Assembly (NCBI GenBank): GCA_025360045.1
Contig: JANYCY010000046.1
Span: forward strand, 62,001-126,000
Length of the DNA stretch: 64,000 nt
From: Janthinobacterium sp.
GTDB taxonomy: Bacteria > Pseudomonadota > Gammaproteobacteria > Burkholderiales > Chitinibacteraceae
Direction: 5' to 3'
The translations under genes and the position numbers were made by a program. The notes beneath the pieces were generated by a model. That model ran no database searches, was not told the DNA's origin, and saw only the letters and a program-made list of their open reading frames with translations. Positions 44,309 to 54,557 of this stretch are shown in pieces (positions within the stretch are counted from its first letter, which is position 1; each line of letters starts with the position of its first letter).

Positions 44309-44638
44309 TTATGAAAACCATTGCTGTAATTTTTGCGCCGCCTGCTCTTTAATTTCTGCCGTGATATACATCGACACCATGCCAATTGCGGCGGCGAGTG
44401 CGCCTAAATCATCGCTGTAGCCTGCGACGGGAATCACATCTGGTATGGCATCTAGGGGCAAAATAAAATAGGCGAGTGCGCCAAAAATAATGGTTTTGGC
44501 CCATGTGGGTGTTTCAGGGCGCTGGGCAGCGTAATATAGCCAAAGCGCTTTTTCTATGACTTCTTTGCCTGCTTTTAAGGCGAATTTTTTGATTTTTTGC
44601 CAGAAGTCATCGTCAGAATAGTTGTCTGCTGTGCTCAT
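44309..44638 (-). CDS. YkvA-family (DUF1232) membrane protein
   Basis: A 109-residue protein with the DUF1232 core KTIIFGALAYFILPLDAIPDVIPVAGYSDDLGALAAAIGMV, a membrane hairpin with the signature LPLDAIPD. Function unknown. ATG 44638 (MSTADNYS) lies inside the 3' end of the patatin gene (26-base overlap), indicating translational coupling. Confidence 0.85.
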   Translation of the reverse strand: MSTADNYSDDDFWQKIKKFALKAGKEVIEKALWLYYAAQRPETPTWAKTIIFGALAYFILPLDAIPDVIPVAGYSDDLGALAAAIGMVSMYITAEIKEQAAQKLQQWFS

Positions 44639-45845
44639 GATGTTGGCCTGTAAGTGGTGTAAGAGTGTAGCTTTGCCATTTTTTAATTGCATCGGTAAAA
44701 CGAGTAAAACCGATTTCGCAAATAAAATCTTTGCCAGAGCGAATGGCTTGATTATGAGCCTTGTCCTGCATCCATAGTTCGCAAAAATGCACAATTAAAT
44801 CAATATCGGTCTGTGCAACAACGGCCATATCTAGATTGATAAGTCGCTTAAATTGCACCTCGTCAAAGCCATTTGGAAGCGTCCACCCATCCTCACTATT
44901 GCCATTAGCTTGAATTAAAGGATTTAATCGAACGAGGCCAGAATCAATAATGGGGCATTCATCTATCGTTAATGGCAAACGCCCGCCGATTAATAAATGC
45001 GCTAAAAAAGTGTGTGAATCAGGCGGGTCGGCCAAAATAGTCGCGGCTACTTTTTTAATATCGTTTTGAATGGAGGATGTTTGCTGGTTTTTAAATAGCA
45101 AGCTTGATTCATTGTGTTTCCGAGTATTTAAAAGCGGCAGCATGGCACTGCCCGTGCCGATGCTTAAAATGGCAATTTGATCTTTTTTCCAGTTTGCTGC
45201 AATGGCTTCTGTTGCAGCAGCTAATACGGGGTTGTTATAACCTGTTAAGCCACCATCCCAGTATTGCCCACCTGCAATTTGCGCCGGTTGATCAAAAAAC
45301 TGAATCGGTGCATTGCTGGATGCATGAACGGCATCGACCAGCGATATATCGGCATAGGGCGAGGTGATTGCGCCCGCAAGGCTTGGCCAAGAGCGAAAGA
45401 ATTTGGCGCGATCTCTATCATAATCGTAGCTAACAAATACAAATAAAATAGGCTGATTGTTTTTGCCAAGAATTTGAATATCACGCATAGGTTTAGCGCC
45501 GTAGCGCTTAAATACGGCAATTAATGCCTGATATTTTTGTGCGGTAGAGAATCGTGGCAAGGGCAAAAATAGACCCAAAGGATTTAATTTTGCATACCAA
45601 GGTAATTCGCTGAATATTGCTCGCCGTTGTGGCTCGCTGGTAAAGAGGGCCAGTATCTCTGCCAGCGTAAAATCTTCAATTAACGCCGCAGCCACAATAC
45701 TGCCGCCCGAATTAGCCGCGACTAAATCGAAATGTCTTAAAACAGCATGCCCACGAGCCTCTGCGCCATAAAGTTTAATCAGCGTTTTAACTTGAATGAG
45801 CGCCCAAGCACCCCCGCCATCTAAAGATAAAATATGGTATTTCAT
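44613..45845 (-). CDS. Patatin-like phospholipase
   Basis: A 410-residue patatin: oxyanion loop LSLDGGGAWALIQ, nucleophile elbow AANSGGSIVAAAL with Ser46, and the dyad Asp197 in DGGLTGYNNP. The elbow reads N-S-G-G where G-T-S-T-G-G is usual: the first Gly of GxSxG is replaced by Ala. It probably cleaves acyl esters of lipids. Patatins of defence systems (CBASS CapV) were considered, but no cyclase or associated gene is nearby. Confidence 0.82.
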   Translation of the reverse strand: MKYHILSLDGGGAWALIQVKTLIKLYGAEARGHAVLRHFDLVAANSGGSIVAAALIEDFTLAEILALFTSEPQRRAIFSELPWYAKLNPLGLFLPLPRFSTAQKYQALIAVFKRYGAKPMRDIQILGKNNQPILFVFVSYDYDRDRAKFFRSWPSLAGAITSPYADISLVDAVHASSNAPIQFFDQPAQIAGGQYWDGGLTGYNNPVLAAATEAIAANWKKDQIAILSIGTGSAMLPLLNTRKHNESSLLFKNQQTSSIQNDIKKVAATILADPPDSHTFLAHLLIGGRLPLTIDECPIIDSGLVRLNPLIQANGNSEDGWTLPNGFDEVQFKRLINLDMAVVAQTDIDLIVHFCELWMQDKAHNQAIRSGKDFICEIGFTRFTDAIKKWQSYTLTPLTGQHHEHSRQLF

Positions 45846-45875
45846 GGTAAGTAGAATTCCAGATGGTTATCGTTT

Positions 45876-46265
45876 TTATTGGCGCCGCCAGCGAGACTGT
45901 TTCTGCGGGGCCTTTGCTGATTTCTGTTTACGCCTCGGCCAATCACAGCCATTGCAGCCGCTTAGGCAATCACACGCATCGCTAAAACTGATGTTTCCGG
46001 GAAGGTCGCAATCACAATCCCCTCTTTGAGTGATGGGTGGGCGGCGCTGCAAAGGCGTGTGCTGGCGATAAATCTGCCCGCAGCGAATCATGCGCTGTCT
46101 GAGTATAACGATTCCTGTCAATACACCATGCCTGCGAATGGCACGAAAGCCCAGCGTGGAGCAGCTGGCTCTGCCAGTGTGAAAATGATAGGCGCAGCAA
46201 AAACCTTTATAGGGGGAAATATATTTTTTATAAAATCGAATGAATAGCAGCAGAATATAGCGCAA
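45876..46265 (-). CDS. YidD-like membrane-insertion-factor family protein, variant
   Basis: A 129-residue protein whose first ~75 residues follow the YidD pattern (LLFIRFYKKYISPYKGFCCA, then CSTLGFRAIRRHGVLTGIVILRQRMIRCG). The usual SCRFYPTCS segment is altered to HFHTGRASCS. A Cys-rich tail follows (CDCDLPGN, ACDCLSGCNGCDWP) that ordinary YidD lacks. YidD helps insert membrane proteins through YidC; the genuine yidD is expected near rpmH/rnpA elsewhere, so this is likely a divergent paralogue. Confidence 0.7.
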   Translation of the reverse strand: MRYILLLFIRFYKKYISPYKGFCCAYHFHTGRASCSTLGFRAIRRHGVLTGIVILRQRMIRCGQIYRQHTPLQRRPPITQRGDCDCDLPGNISFSDACDCLSGCNGCDWPRRKQKSAKAPQKQSRWRRQ

Positions 46266-46321
46266 GGCAAAATAACCTTTAATAGCATGACTAATGTGTT
46301 GAATACCAGGCTTGGGTGCGT

Positions 46322-46681
46322 TTATCTTTCAATGCTGTTTTGATGTGCTGCCCGCAAATACACATTTAAATATTTTGCTTCGATATCGCCCACTTCTTGG
46401 GTTTTGATATGGCGGCGGATTTTCCCTTTGCCTTCCAACACTTGATAGGGGTCTTGCAGATCGCAGCCTCGGCTAAATTCAAGGCTAATATGATGGGCAT
46501 AAGCAAATACGCCACAAAACGGAGCGGTATCCGCAAAAATTAATCCGCCATACATGACGCGTTCATTGGCATAGGGAATAAGAGAGTAAATAAGCGCCCG
46601 AATGGATTGCACTATCGTGTGCAGTTCAGGGTTGTTTAGGCAAATATCGCGGAGTAGCTGCTCTATTTTTTCATTGCCCAT
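46322..46681 (-). CDS. DUF1801 domain protein
   Basis: A 119-residue DUF1801/YdhG-like protein: IVQSIRALIYSLIPYANERVMYGGLIF, FCGVFAYAHHISLEFSRGCDL and KGKIRRHIKT. The fold resembles frataxin-like/iron-binding proteins in structural surveys, but the function is unknown. It is the first gene of the - strand accessory run. Confidence 0.8.
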   Translation of the reverse strand: MGNEKIEQLLRDICLNNPELHTIVQSIRALIYSLIPYANERVMYGGLIFADTAPFCGVFAYAHHISLEFSRGCDLQDPYQVLEGKGKIRRHIKTQEVGDIEAKYLNVYLRAAHQNSIER

Positions 46682-46910
46682 GTTGGTCTGCCTTATACGT
46701 ATAGAAAAGGTGAGCTTCTGTGCTTGCTTACGACTTTGAACAGACCCTTATTACAGAGTTGATGTTGCCATGTCAAATTGCTTTCATCAAGATTAATTTA
46801 ATAAGGGAAAGTAGTCAGAGTTCGCTTTTACTTTGCCTGCAATAATGTAATTCTGAAATCGTATCTATCGCGTTTATAATTCCGATATGGCTTATTTAAA
46901 AGAGAACAAC

Positions 46911-47252
46911 ATGAGCAATGAACTAAAAATTGAAGATATACAACTGGGTGAGGGTAAAGAAGCGGTGAGAGGCGCTTTAATTACCACCCAATACCGTGGT
47001 TTTTTGGAAGATGGTACGCAATTTGATTCTTCCTATGATCGCGGTGCGCCATTTAAGTGCGTAATTGGCACGGGGCGAGTGATTAAGGGCTGGGATCAGG
47101 GTTTGATGGGGATGAAGGTGGGCGGCAAGCGTAAGCTTTGGGTGCCTGCGCATCTGGCCTATGGCGAGCGGCAAGTCGGTGAGCATATCAAACCGAACTC
47201 TAATTTGATTTTTGAATTGGAATTACTAGAAGTGCTGACCCGTGATGAGTAG
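46911..47252 (+). CDS. FKBP-type peptidyl-prolyl isomerase
   Basis: A 113-residue single-domain FKBP, probably cytosolic: LITTQYRGFLEDGTQFDSSYDRGAPFKC, then IGTGRVIKGWDQGLMGMKVGGKRKLWVPAHLAYGER and ELELLEV. The conserved Tyr, Asp, Trp and Tyr of the FK506 pocket are all present. ATG 46911 (MSNELK) is preferred; the frame opens at 46887. Confidence 0.93.
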   Translation: MSNELKIEDIQLGEGKEAVRGALITTQYRGFLEDGTQFDSSYDRGAPFKCVIGTGRVIKGWDQGLMGMKVGGKRKLWVPAHLAYGERQVGEHIKPNSNLIFELELLEVLTRDE

Positions 47253-47327
47253 CGCAATTTTAAAAGGACGCCTACATAAGGAGGCTTGCATTGTTAGCCA
47301 TCCAGCCAGCTTAAGCGAAATGTGATT

Positions 47328-47388
47328 CGTAGGGCGGGCGCAAGCTGCGAGCAATGCTGGAAAATACCCAGATTGCACCCGCCCTACG
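47328..47388. repeat. Intergenic repeat, family A
   Basis: CGTAGGGCGGGCGCAAGCTG is mirrored by GATTGCACCCGCCCTACG. The centre GAGCAATGCTGGAAAATAC and the right flank TGATTCAATGCTT are shared with the 36815 copy, so these two are full homologues. Confidence 0.8.
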
Positions 47389-47443
47389 CTGATTCAATGC
47401 TTGTGGTGGCTAAGTCAACAGGAAAACTCAACCTAGCAGGCTG

Positions 47444-47797
47444 CTAGTCTTGCAAGGATTTACCGTCATAGTGATGTACAGGGATAGCGGCAAGATCGAT
47501 TTCTTCTAGGCAGCGCAAATTAACAGCCACCACACGATTGCCCTTAGGGTCTGTGCCTTCGCCATAGGGGTGAATGCCGCAGTTTGGGCAAAAATGGTGT
47601 TTGATAAGATGCTTGTTAAAAGTGTAAGTGCTGGCGGCTTTCTCTGATGTGAGTAGGGTAAATTTCTCGCCGGGCACAAACCACAATAAAGAGCCTTTGC
47701 GCGAGCAGATCGAGCAATTGCAAGCAAGCGCGCTGCCAATTTCACCTTCCGCACTAAACGCAAGCTGACCACAGTGACAACTGCCTTTATAAATCAT
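47444..47797 (-). CDS. GFA-family (CENP-V/GFA) zinc protein
   Basis: A 117-residue member of the GFA family: zinc ligands in GSCHCGQLAF, CNCSICSRKG and HFCPNCGIHPY. Named after glutathione-dependent formaldehyde-activating enzyme, but most members have unknown function. Another GFA gene lies at 52108. Confidence 0.88.
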   Translation of the reverse strand: MIYKGSCHCGQLAFSAEGEIGSALACNCSICSRKGSLLWFVPGEKFTLLTSEKAASTYTFNKHLIKHHFCPNCGIHPYGEGTDPKGNRVVAVNLRCLEEIDLAAIPVHHYDGKSLQD

Positions 47798-47935
47798 GAG
47801 ATTTCTCCTTAAAGTGTTTGGGTCTTACATTGGGGCGGGGAATAAACTCAAAATGGTTTTTGCCCTGCAAAAAGTAAATCTTGTATAGCATTACTCGCGA
47901 ATTTCACCCACCTATTCAATCAAAGCACCCCAAGC

Positions 47936-49003
47936 TTACTCCATTAACGCTACCGATTTAATCTGTGCCCACACCTGCAAGCCGGGGCGGATATCGAGGG
48001 CTGCGGCCGATTTTTTGGTGAGCCTTGCCAAAATCATCGCATCCCCGACTTGCACTCTGACTAGCACTAGGCCGGGGTGCTCGTCGTCGCTTAGGGCATC
48101 GACGCGGCCTTGCAAGATATTCTGGATGCTGCTTTTGCTCGGCAGCTCAATCGCTAGGCTGACATCTCTGGCGAGTACGCGTACTCGCAGCTTTCGGCCT
48201 ATCGGCAGGTCCTGATCTCTTGCCCACAGGCTGCCACCCGAAAAACTCACTCTGGCTAAGTGCCATTCTGGATCAAGTTCGGTCACGCTGACATCTAAAA
48301 TTGCACCGGCGTCTTCACCCAAATAAATGGGTAAGTCGAGGCGGGTGAGCGTTTCGGCCAGCGGGCCGCTTGCCAGTACACGGCCGTTTTCCATTACCAC
48401 TAAATGATCGGCCAGCCTAGCCACTTCATCGGGTGAGTGGCTGATATACAGCACAGGAATGTTCAGCGCTTCGTGCAAGCGTTCTAGGTAGGGGAGGATT
48501 TCTTGCTTACGTTTTACATCAAGCGCAGCCAGTGGCTCGTCCATTAGTAAAATATTTGGGCTAAGCGCAAGGGCGCGTGCAATGCCAACTCGGCTGCGCT
48601 CGCCGCCAGAGAGCCGTTCGGGTTTGCGCTCCAGTAGATGAGCAATGCCAAGTAGCTCGATGGCCTGCTCTAAGTTGACTTGCTGCTTGGCAGGAATGCG
48701 CTTTAGCCCGTAGCGCAGATTGCCCAACACGCTGAGGTGCGCAAATAAGCTGGCCTCCTGAAACACATAACCCAGAGCGCGTTTGTGCGTGGCTAAAAAA
48801 CGGTGCTCGTTTTGCCAGATTTCGCCATTGATGACGAGCTGGCCTGTGGCACGCTCCAGCCCTGCAATGCAGCGTAGCAAGGTGGTTTTGCCCGAGCCAG
48901 AAGATCCGAATAAGGCGGTGATGCCATGACTTGGCAAATCTAAATCGACATCGAGCTTAAAGTTTGGCCAATCCAACTTAAGGGATACTTGAATGCCTGT
49001 CAT
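47936..49003 (-). CDS. modC: Molybdate ABC transporter ATP-binding protein
   Basis: ATPase of the molybdate importer. The 355-residue protein has Walker [13 protein letters not shown], signature [15 protein letters not shown], Walker [13 protein letters not shown], and a C-terminal MOP/TOBE domain (about 290-355) that senses molybdate. The ATG overlaps the modB stop by four bases. Complete modABC set on one strand. Confidence 0.96.
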   Translation of the reverse strand: MTGIQVSLKLDWPNFKLDVDLDLPSHGITALFGSSGSGKTTLLRCIAGLERATGQLVINGEIWQNEHRFLATHKRALGYVFQEASLFAHLSVLGNLRYGLKRIPAKQQVNLEQAIELLGIAHLLERKPERLSGGERSRVGIARALALSPNILLMDEPLAALDVKRKQEILPYLERLHEALNIPVLYISHSPDEVARLADHLVVMENGRVLASGPLAETLTRLDLPIYLGEDAGAILDVSVTELDPEWHLARVSFSGGSLWARDQDLPIGRKLRVRVLARDVSLAIELPSKSSIQNILQGRVDALSDDEHPGLVLVRVQVGDAMILARLTKKSAAALDIRPGLQVWAQIKSVALME

Positions 49004-49677
49004 TTCACGCCTCTACTCGGTCGCCAGAGATACATCGCCAGTAACACAATAAAGGAGAATGCCAGCATGACGGCGGATAGCCGGTGCGCTTGCAGATAAT
49101 CCATTGCTTCAACATGATCATAAATCTGCACCGAAACCACGCGGCTGACGCCAGGGATATTGCCGCCTATCATCAGTACGACGCCAAATTCACCCACGGT
49201 ATGGGCAAAGGTCAAAATGCCTGCGGTCATAAAGCCGGGCAGGGATAAGGGGACGGCAACGGTAAAGAAAGCATCGAGAGGGGATGCGCGTAAGGTGGCG
49301 GCCACTTCCATCGGACGTTCTCCTACGGCTTCAAACGCGGTTTGCAAGGGCTGCACCATAAAGGGGAGGGAATAAAACACCGAAGCAATCACCAGTCCCC
49401 AAAACGTAAACGGCAGCAGCCCAAGGCCCAGTGATTGAGTGAGTTGCCCAATCGGCCCTTGCGGACCCATCGCCAGCAGTAGATAAAAGCCCAGTACCGA
49501 CGGAGGCAAAACCAGCGGTAGCGCCACGACGGCGGCCACTGGTCCTTTCCACCATTTATTGCTGCGTGCCAACCACCACGCAATCGGCGTGCCGATGATC
49601 AGCAAAATCAAGGTCACCATACTCGCCAGCCTTAGCGTTAGCCAAATGGCTTGCAAATCACTCTCAGCTAAAAGCAT
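49000..49677 (-). CDS. modB: Molybdate ABC transporter permease
   Basis: Membrane component of the molybdate importer, 225 residues, five to six membrane segments. Typical are [40 protein letters not shown] and the EAA loop with [14 protein letters not shown]. modC overlaps its end; a family A half-repeat lies between it and modA. Confidence 0.95.
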   Translation of the reverse strand: MLLAESDLQAIWLTLRLASMVTLILLIIGTPIAWWLARSNKWWKGPVAAVVALPLVLPPSVLGFYLLLAMGPQGPIGQLTQSLGLGLLPFTFWGLVIASVFYSLPFMVQPLQTAFEAVGERPMEVAATLRASPLDAFFTVAVPLSLPGFMTAGILTFAHTVGEFGVVLMIGGNIPGVSRVVSVQIYDHVEAMDYLQAHRLSAVMLAFSFIVLLAMYLWRPSRGVK

Positions 49678-49711
49678 TCATCTTTTCTCGATCGACTTAG
49701 GGATGGTTATC

Positions 49712-49748
49712 GCAGGGCGGGTGAAACTCGCCGCAACAAGGCTGAATA

Positions 49749-49750
<2 letters not shown>
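49712..49750. repeat. Intergenic repeat, family A, half copy
   Basis: GCAGGGCGGGTGAAACTCGC followed by the shared AAGGCTGAATATC; the right arm is missing. It lies between modA and modB and overlaps the modA stop region. Confidence 0.5.
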
Positions 49751-51442
<1,692 letters not shown>

Positions 51443-51516
51443 GGGGAGGGCGTTGTTTGTAATAGGTTAAGGGGGAGCTAGGTGTAAAGCAAAGGCCGAT
51501 ATGGCCTTCATCTATT

Positions 51517-52077
51517 TTATAGAACGCGCGTTTTCCATTCGCTGACTAACAGTCCATACAGCGCCGTATCGGATACCACACCATCTACAATCCAGCGTTC
51601 ACGTAAATAGCCTTCGCGGCTAAAGCCAAGGCGCTCTAGGCTTTTGGCAGAAGCTAGGTTTCTAGGGTCAATATCGGCCTCTACGCGGTTTAATTTTAAT
51701 TCTGAAAAACAAAAATCAAGTAGGGCGCTCAGGGACTCATGCATATAGCCTTTTCCCCAAGCGGAGGAAGCCATGCCATAGCCCATTTCAGCACGGCGGC
51801 ATTGCTCGTTTAAATCAAAAAGCGAGGCTGTTCCTATTAATACATGGTCTTCCACTCGCTCAATACCTAGGCGAATATATGTCCCTTCCACCATTGCTTT
51901 TAAATCACGGGCAATCAGCTCGTGGGCAATGTCAATAGAATCCCATGCTGGGGTGCTCCAATATTGCATGACTTTTTCATCGCCAAAAATAGCCAGCAAG
52001 GCAGGTGCATCTGATTCTTGTAGCGGGCGAAGTAATAAACGATTTGTTTGTATATTAACTTGGTCAAAAGCCATCAT
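51517..52077 (-). CDS. GNAT acetyltransferase, RimJ/RimL-like
   Basis: A 186-residue GNAT: TNRLLLRPLQESDAPALLAIFGD start, then EMGYGMASSAWGKGYMHESLSALLDF (acetyl-CoA loop) and NLASAKSLERLGFSREGYLRE, the typical Rim-type pattern. Possible targets are ribosomal protein N-termini, small amines or antibiotics. ATG 52077 or the adjacent Met at 52074 is the start. Confidence 0.87.
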   Translation of the reverse strand: MMAFDQVNIQTNRLLLRPLQESDAPALLAIFGDEKVMQYWSTPAWDSIDIAHELIARDLKAMVEGTYIRLGIERVEDHVLIGTASLFDLNEQCRRAEMGYGMASSAWGKGYMHESLSALLDFCFSELKLNRVEADIDPRNLASAKSLERLGFSREGYLRERWIVDGVVSDTALYGLLVSEWKTRVL

Positions 52078-52107
52078 ACGGGGATTCCTTTGATGTCATG
52101 TGTGTTG

Positions 52108-52470
52108 TTATGCCATTGCTGCACCAATAGCTTGCCTGATTGGAATCCCTTCGGCATTAAAATCAGCCAAACAAAATACATTGATTCCAAAGTAATCAGG
52201 CGTAATACGTTTGCGGTGAAAAGGGTAAATCCCGCAGACCTTGCAGAAGAAATGATGGGCCGTTTGGGTGTGAAATTGATATTCACTTAAAGACTCTTTC
52301 CCTGCTAATAGCTTGAATGCTGTTTCATGCACTTTAACCATGAGTGCATTTTTGCGATAGCAAATTGAGCAATCACAGCGGGTAAGTTCTGGAAAATCCG
52401 TTTCAATCTCAAATTGAATGGCACCGCAATGACAGCTGCCTTGGTATTTTTTAAATGGACGACTGCTCAT
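52108..52470 (-). CDS. GFA-family zinc protein
   Basis: A 120-residue GFA protein: GSCHCGAIQFE, CDCSICYRKNALM and HHFFCKVCGIYPFHRKR supply the Cys ligands. It is a distinct paralogue of the GFA gene at 47444 (similar Cys framework, otherwise low identity by eye). The stop is 30 bases before the GNAT start, so the two may be co-transcribed. Confidence 0.87.
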   Translation of the reverse strand: MSSRPFKKYQGSCHCGAIQFEIETDFPELTRCDCSICYRKNALMVKVHETAFKLLAGKESLSEYQFHTQTAHHFFCKVCGIYPFHRKRITPDYFGINVFCLADFNAEGIPIRQAIGAAMA

Positions 52471-52546
52471 CGTGCTTTAACTCCAAAGAGGGTGGTAATA
52501 AAAATTGCGGTGTAATTTTAGATACGTATTCGGAGCTTAAAACAAA

Positions 52547-52578
52547 AAAATAGCTTTGAACGAATTCAAAGCTATTTT
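52547..52578. terminator. Bidirectional terminator after trmJ
   Basis: AAAATAGCTTTGAA / TTCAAAGCTATTTT perfect stem with a CGAA loop, 27 bases beyond the trmJ stop. Confidence 0.9.
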
Positions 52579-52604
52579 ATTTAAAAGTATCAAACAGGCT
52601 CCGC

Positions 52605-53375
52605 CTATTTGGGTGGTTTCTGCCATCTTTCAGTTGTTGTTGTCGCGCGTAACCAGCCACGCAAGATGTCAACTTCTTCCCGCTCTAAATTGGCACGGGT
52701 AAACATGCGGCGCATTCTGGGCATGAGGCGTTTGGGGGCGTCGGGCTTAAGAAAACCAATTGTGGTCAGCGTTTCTTCCAGATGGGTAAAGAAATGTTCC
52801 AGTGCATCGTGTGTGGCGCTGTCGCGGCTTTCGGCAAGATAGGATACATCGTCAGCTAAAGTGGCAAAGATTTCGTAGGCGAATACTTGTACGGCTTGCG
52901 CCAGATTCAGGCTGGAGTAATCCGGATTAGTGGGGATGGTGGCCATGCGGTTACAAAGCAGCACTTCGTCGATGGTCAGCCCAGACATTTCCGTGCCAAA
53001 CACCAGCGCAATATCGTGCCCCGCTTGAATAGTTTGGATGATTTCTGGCGCAAGCTGTCTTGGGGTTTGCAGCGGGTGGGCGAGTTCTCTGCGGCGTGCG
53101 GTCAGGGCAATTTGCAAAGTCGTGCCCGCTAAGGCTTCTTCCATGCTGCTGACGACGACAGCGGTATTAAGCACATCGCCGGCATTGCTGGCTAAGGCGG
53201 TGGCGGTGTCCGATGGGAATTCCTTAGGATTAATCAGGTAAAGCTTGTTGATTCCCATGGTTTTCATGGCGCGAGCGGTAGAGCCGATATTGCCAGGGTG
53301 GGAGGTATGAGACAGCACCACTCGAATACGGGAGAGGCATTCGGTAGAGGAATTGCTAGGAGTTTCTTGAGTCAT
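52605..53375 (-). CDS. trmJ: tRNA (cytidine/uridine-2'-O-)-methyltransferase TrmJ
   Basis: Methylates the 2'-OH of position 32 in the tRNA anticodon loop. The 256-residue SPOUT enzyme shows RVVLSHTSHPGNIGSTARAMKTMG, LVFGTEMSGLT and the knot segment NPDYSSLNLAQAVQVFAYE; the C-terminal helix bundle (RMFTRANLEREEVDILRGWL) is TrmJ-like. Confidence 0.94.
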   Translation of the reverse strand: MTQETPSNSSTECLSRIRVVLSHTSHPGNIGSTARAMKTMGINKLYLINPKEFPSDTATALASNAGDVLNTAVVVSSMEEALAGTTLQIALTARRRELAHPLQTPRQLAPEIIQTIQAGHDIALVFGTEMSGLTIDEVLLCNRMATIPTNPDYSSLNLAQAVQVFAYEIFATLADDVSYLAESRDSATHDALEHFFTHLEETLTTIGFLKPDAPKRLMPRMRRMFTRANLEREEVDILRGWLRATTTTERWQKPPK

Positions 53376-53572
53376 TTTGAGAACACTTGTTTATTCATTT
53401 TGAGAGCACAGGTAGAATAGCGGCCAATCTTATCTCGGGTAGCCCTGATGTGGTCTTGGGATGCGATTTTGATTCGCATGAATATATACTGTGATTCATG
53501 ATGTGTCGCGTTTTTTAAGCCCTTTTACGCTGCCCCGTTAGTCGATCTTTTACTTTTAATCAGGAATTCGCC

Positions 53573-54355
53573 ATGCATCCAATGCTCAATACCGCTGTGC
53601 GCGCCGCGCGCCGCGCTGCTTCTATCATCCAACGTGCTTCCAGCAATCTGGACCATTTAGCCGTTGAGAAAAAAGGTCATAATGACTTTGTTTCCGAAGT
53701 AGACCGCGCCGCCGAACAAGCGATTATTGATACCATCCTCGAAGCGTATCCAACGCATGCCATCATGGCCGAAGAGTCGGGTAACCGTGGTCAGTCAGAA
53801 TACACATGGATTATTGATCCATTGGATGGCACCACCAATTTCTTGCATGGCGTTCCTCAGTACGCGGTATCGATTGCGCTGGAACATAAAGGCGTGATTA
53901 CCCAAGCCGTGGTTTATGATCCTTGCCGCAATGATTTGTTTACCGCAACGCGTGGTGTAGGTGCTTACCTAAATGATCGCCGTATCCGCGTTTCTAAAGT
54001 GCGTGAATTAACTGATGGCCTGATTGCTACTGGTTTTCCATACACCCGCTTTGACAATCTTGAAAATTACATCAATATTTTCCGCGATATGACACAAAAG
54101 TCGGCTGGCTTGCGTCGTCCGGGCGCTGCGGCCTTGGATCTGGCTTATGTGGCTTGCGGTCGTTACGATGGTTTCTTTGAGTTTGATCTTAAAACGGTTG
54201 ATATCGCTGCTGGCTCCTTGCTGGTGCAAGAAGCGGGTGGTTTGGTGACTGATTTAAATGGTGAAGAAGGCTTCTTGCAATCTGGCGATATTCTCTGTGG
54301 TACACCACGCGTATTCGGCCAGATGCTGTCGGTGATTCGTCAGCATAATAAGTAA
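53573..54355 (+). CDS. suhB: Inositol-1-monophosphatase family protein SuhB
   Basis: A 260-residue Mg-dependent phosphatase that also helps rRNA transcription antitermination in enterobacteria. Metal site motifs are intact: [20 protein letters not shown], and [10 protein letters not shown] after [22 protein letters not shown]. It is divergent from trmJ, a common proteobacterial pairing. Confidence 0.95.
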   Translation: MHPMLNTAVRAARRAASIIQRASSNLDHLAVEKKGHNDFVSEVDRAAEQAIIDTILEAYPTHAIMAEESGNRGQSEYTWIIDPLDGTTNFLHGVPQYAVSIALEHKGVITQAVVYDPCRNDLFTATRGVGAYLNDRRIRVSKVRELTDGLIATGFPYTRFDNLENYINIFRDMTQKSAGLRRPGAAALDLAYVACGRYDGFFEFDLKTVDIAAGSLLVQEAGGLVTDLNGEEGFLQSGDILCGTPRVFGQMLSVIRQHNK

Positions 54356-54379
54356 TTAGCGCTTTATCTTAGCGTTTCT

Positions 54380-54412
54380 AAAAAAGCGTCATCTCAGATG
54401 GCGCTTTTTTTT
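54380..54412 (+). terminator. Terminator after suhB
   Basis: AAAAAGCGTCATCT pairs with AGATGGCGCTTTTT (one G-T pair), followed by further T. Confidence 0.9.
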
Positions 54413-54498
54413 ATGGTTGGTAGACATTTTGCCGCCTGCCTTTCATAGACTTGTTTTGTGCCAGATTGGATAATGCTGTCAACAATCGATTGTCGTAT

Positions 54499-54536
54499 GT
54501 AGGGCGGGTGCAACCCGCGGATTGCACCCGCCCTAC
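54499..54536. repeat. Intergenic repeat, family A, compact copy
   Basis: GTAGGGCGGGTGCAA and TTGCACCCGCCCTAC are perfect 15-base mirrors around eight bases. It lies 22 bases upstream of the mutS start, so the mutS leader RNA would carry this hairpin. Confidence 0.85.
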
Positions 54537-54557
54537 GGCGTATTAAAGGAAAATAAA

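Noticed and set aside
44613-45845. Patatin as a CBASS/anti-phage effector
   Set aside because: No nucleotide cyclase, sensor or defence gene is adjacent; the neighbours are YkvA and YidD-like genes.
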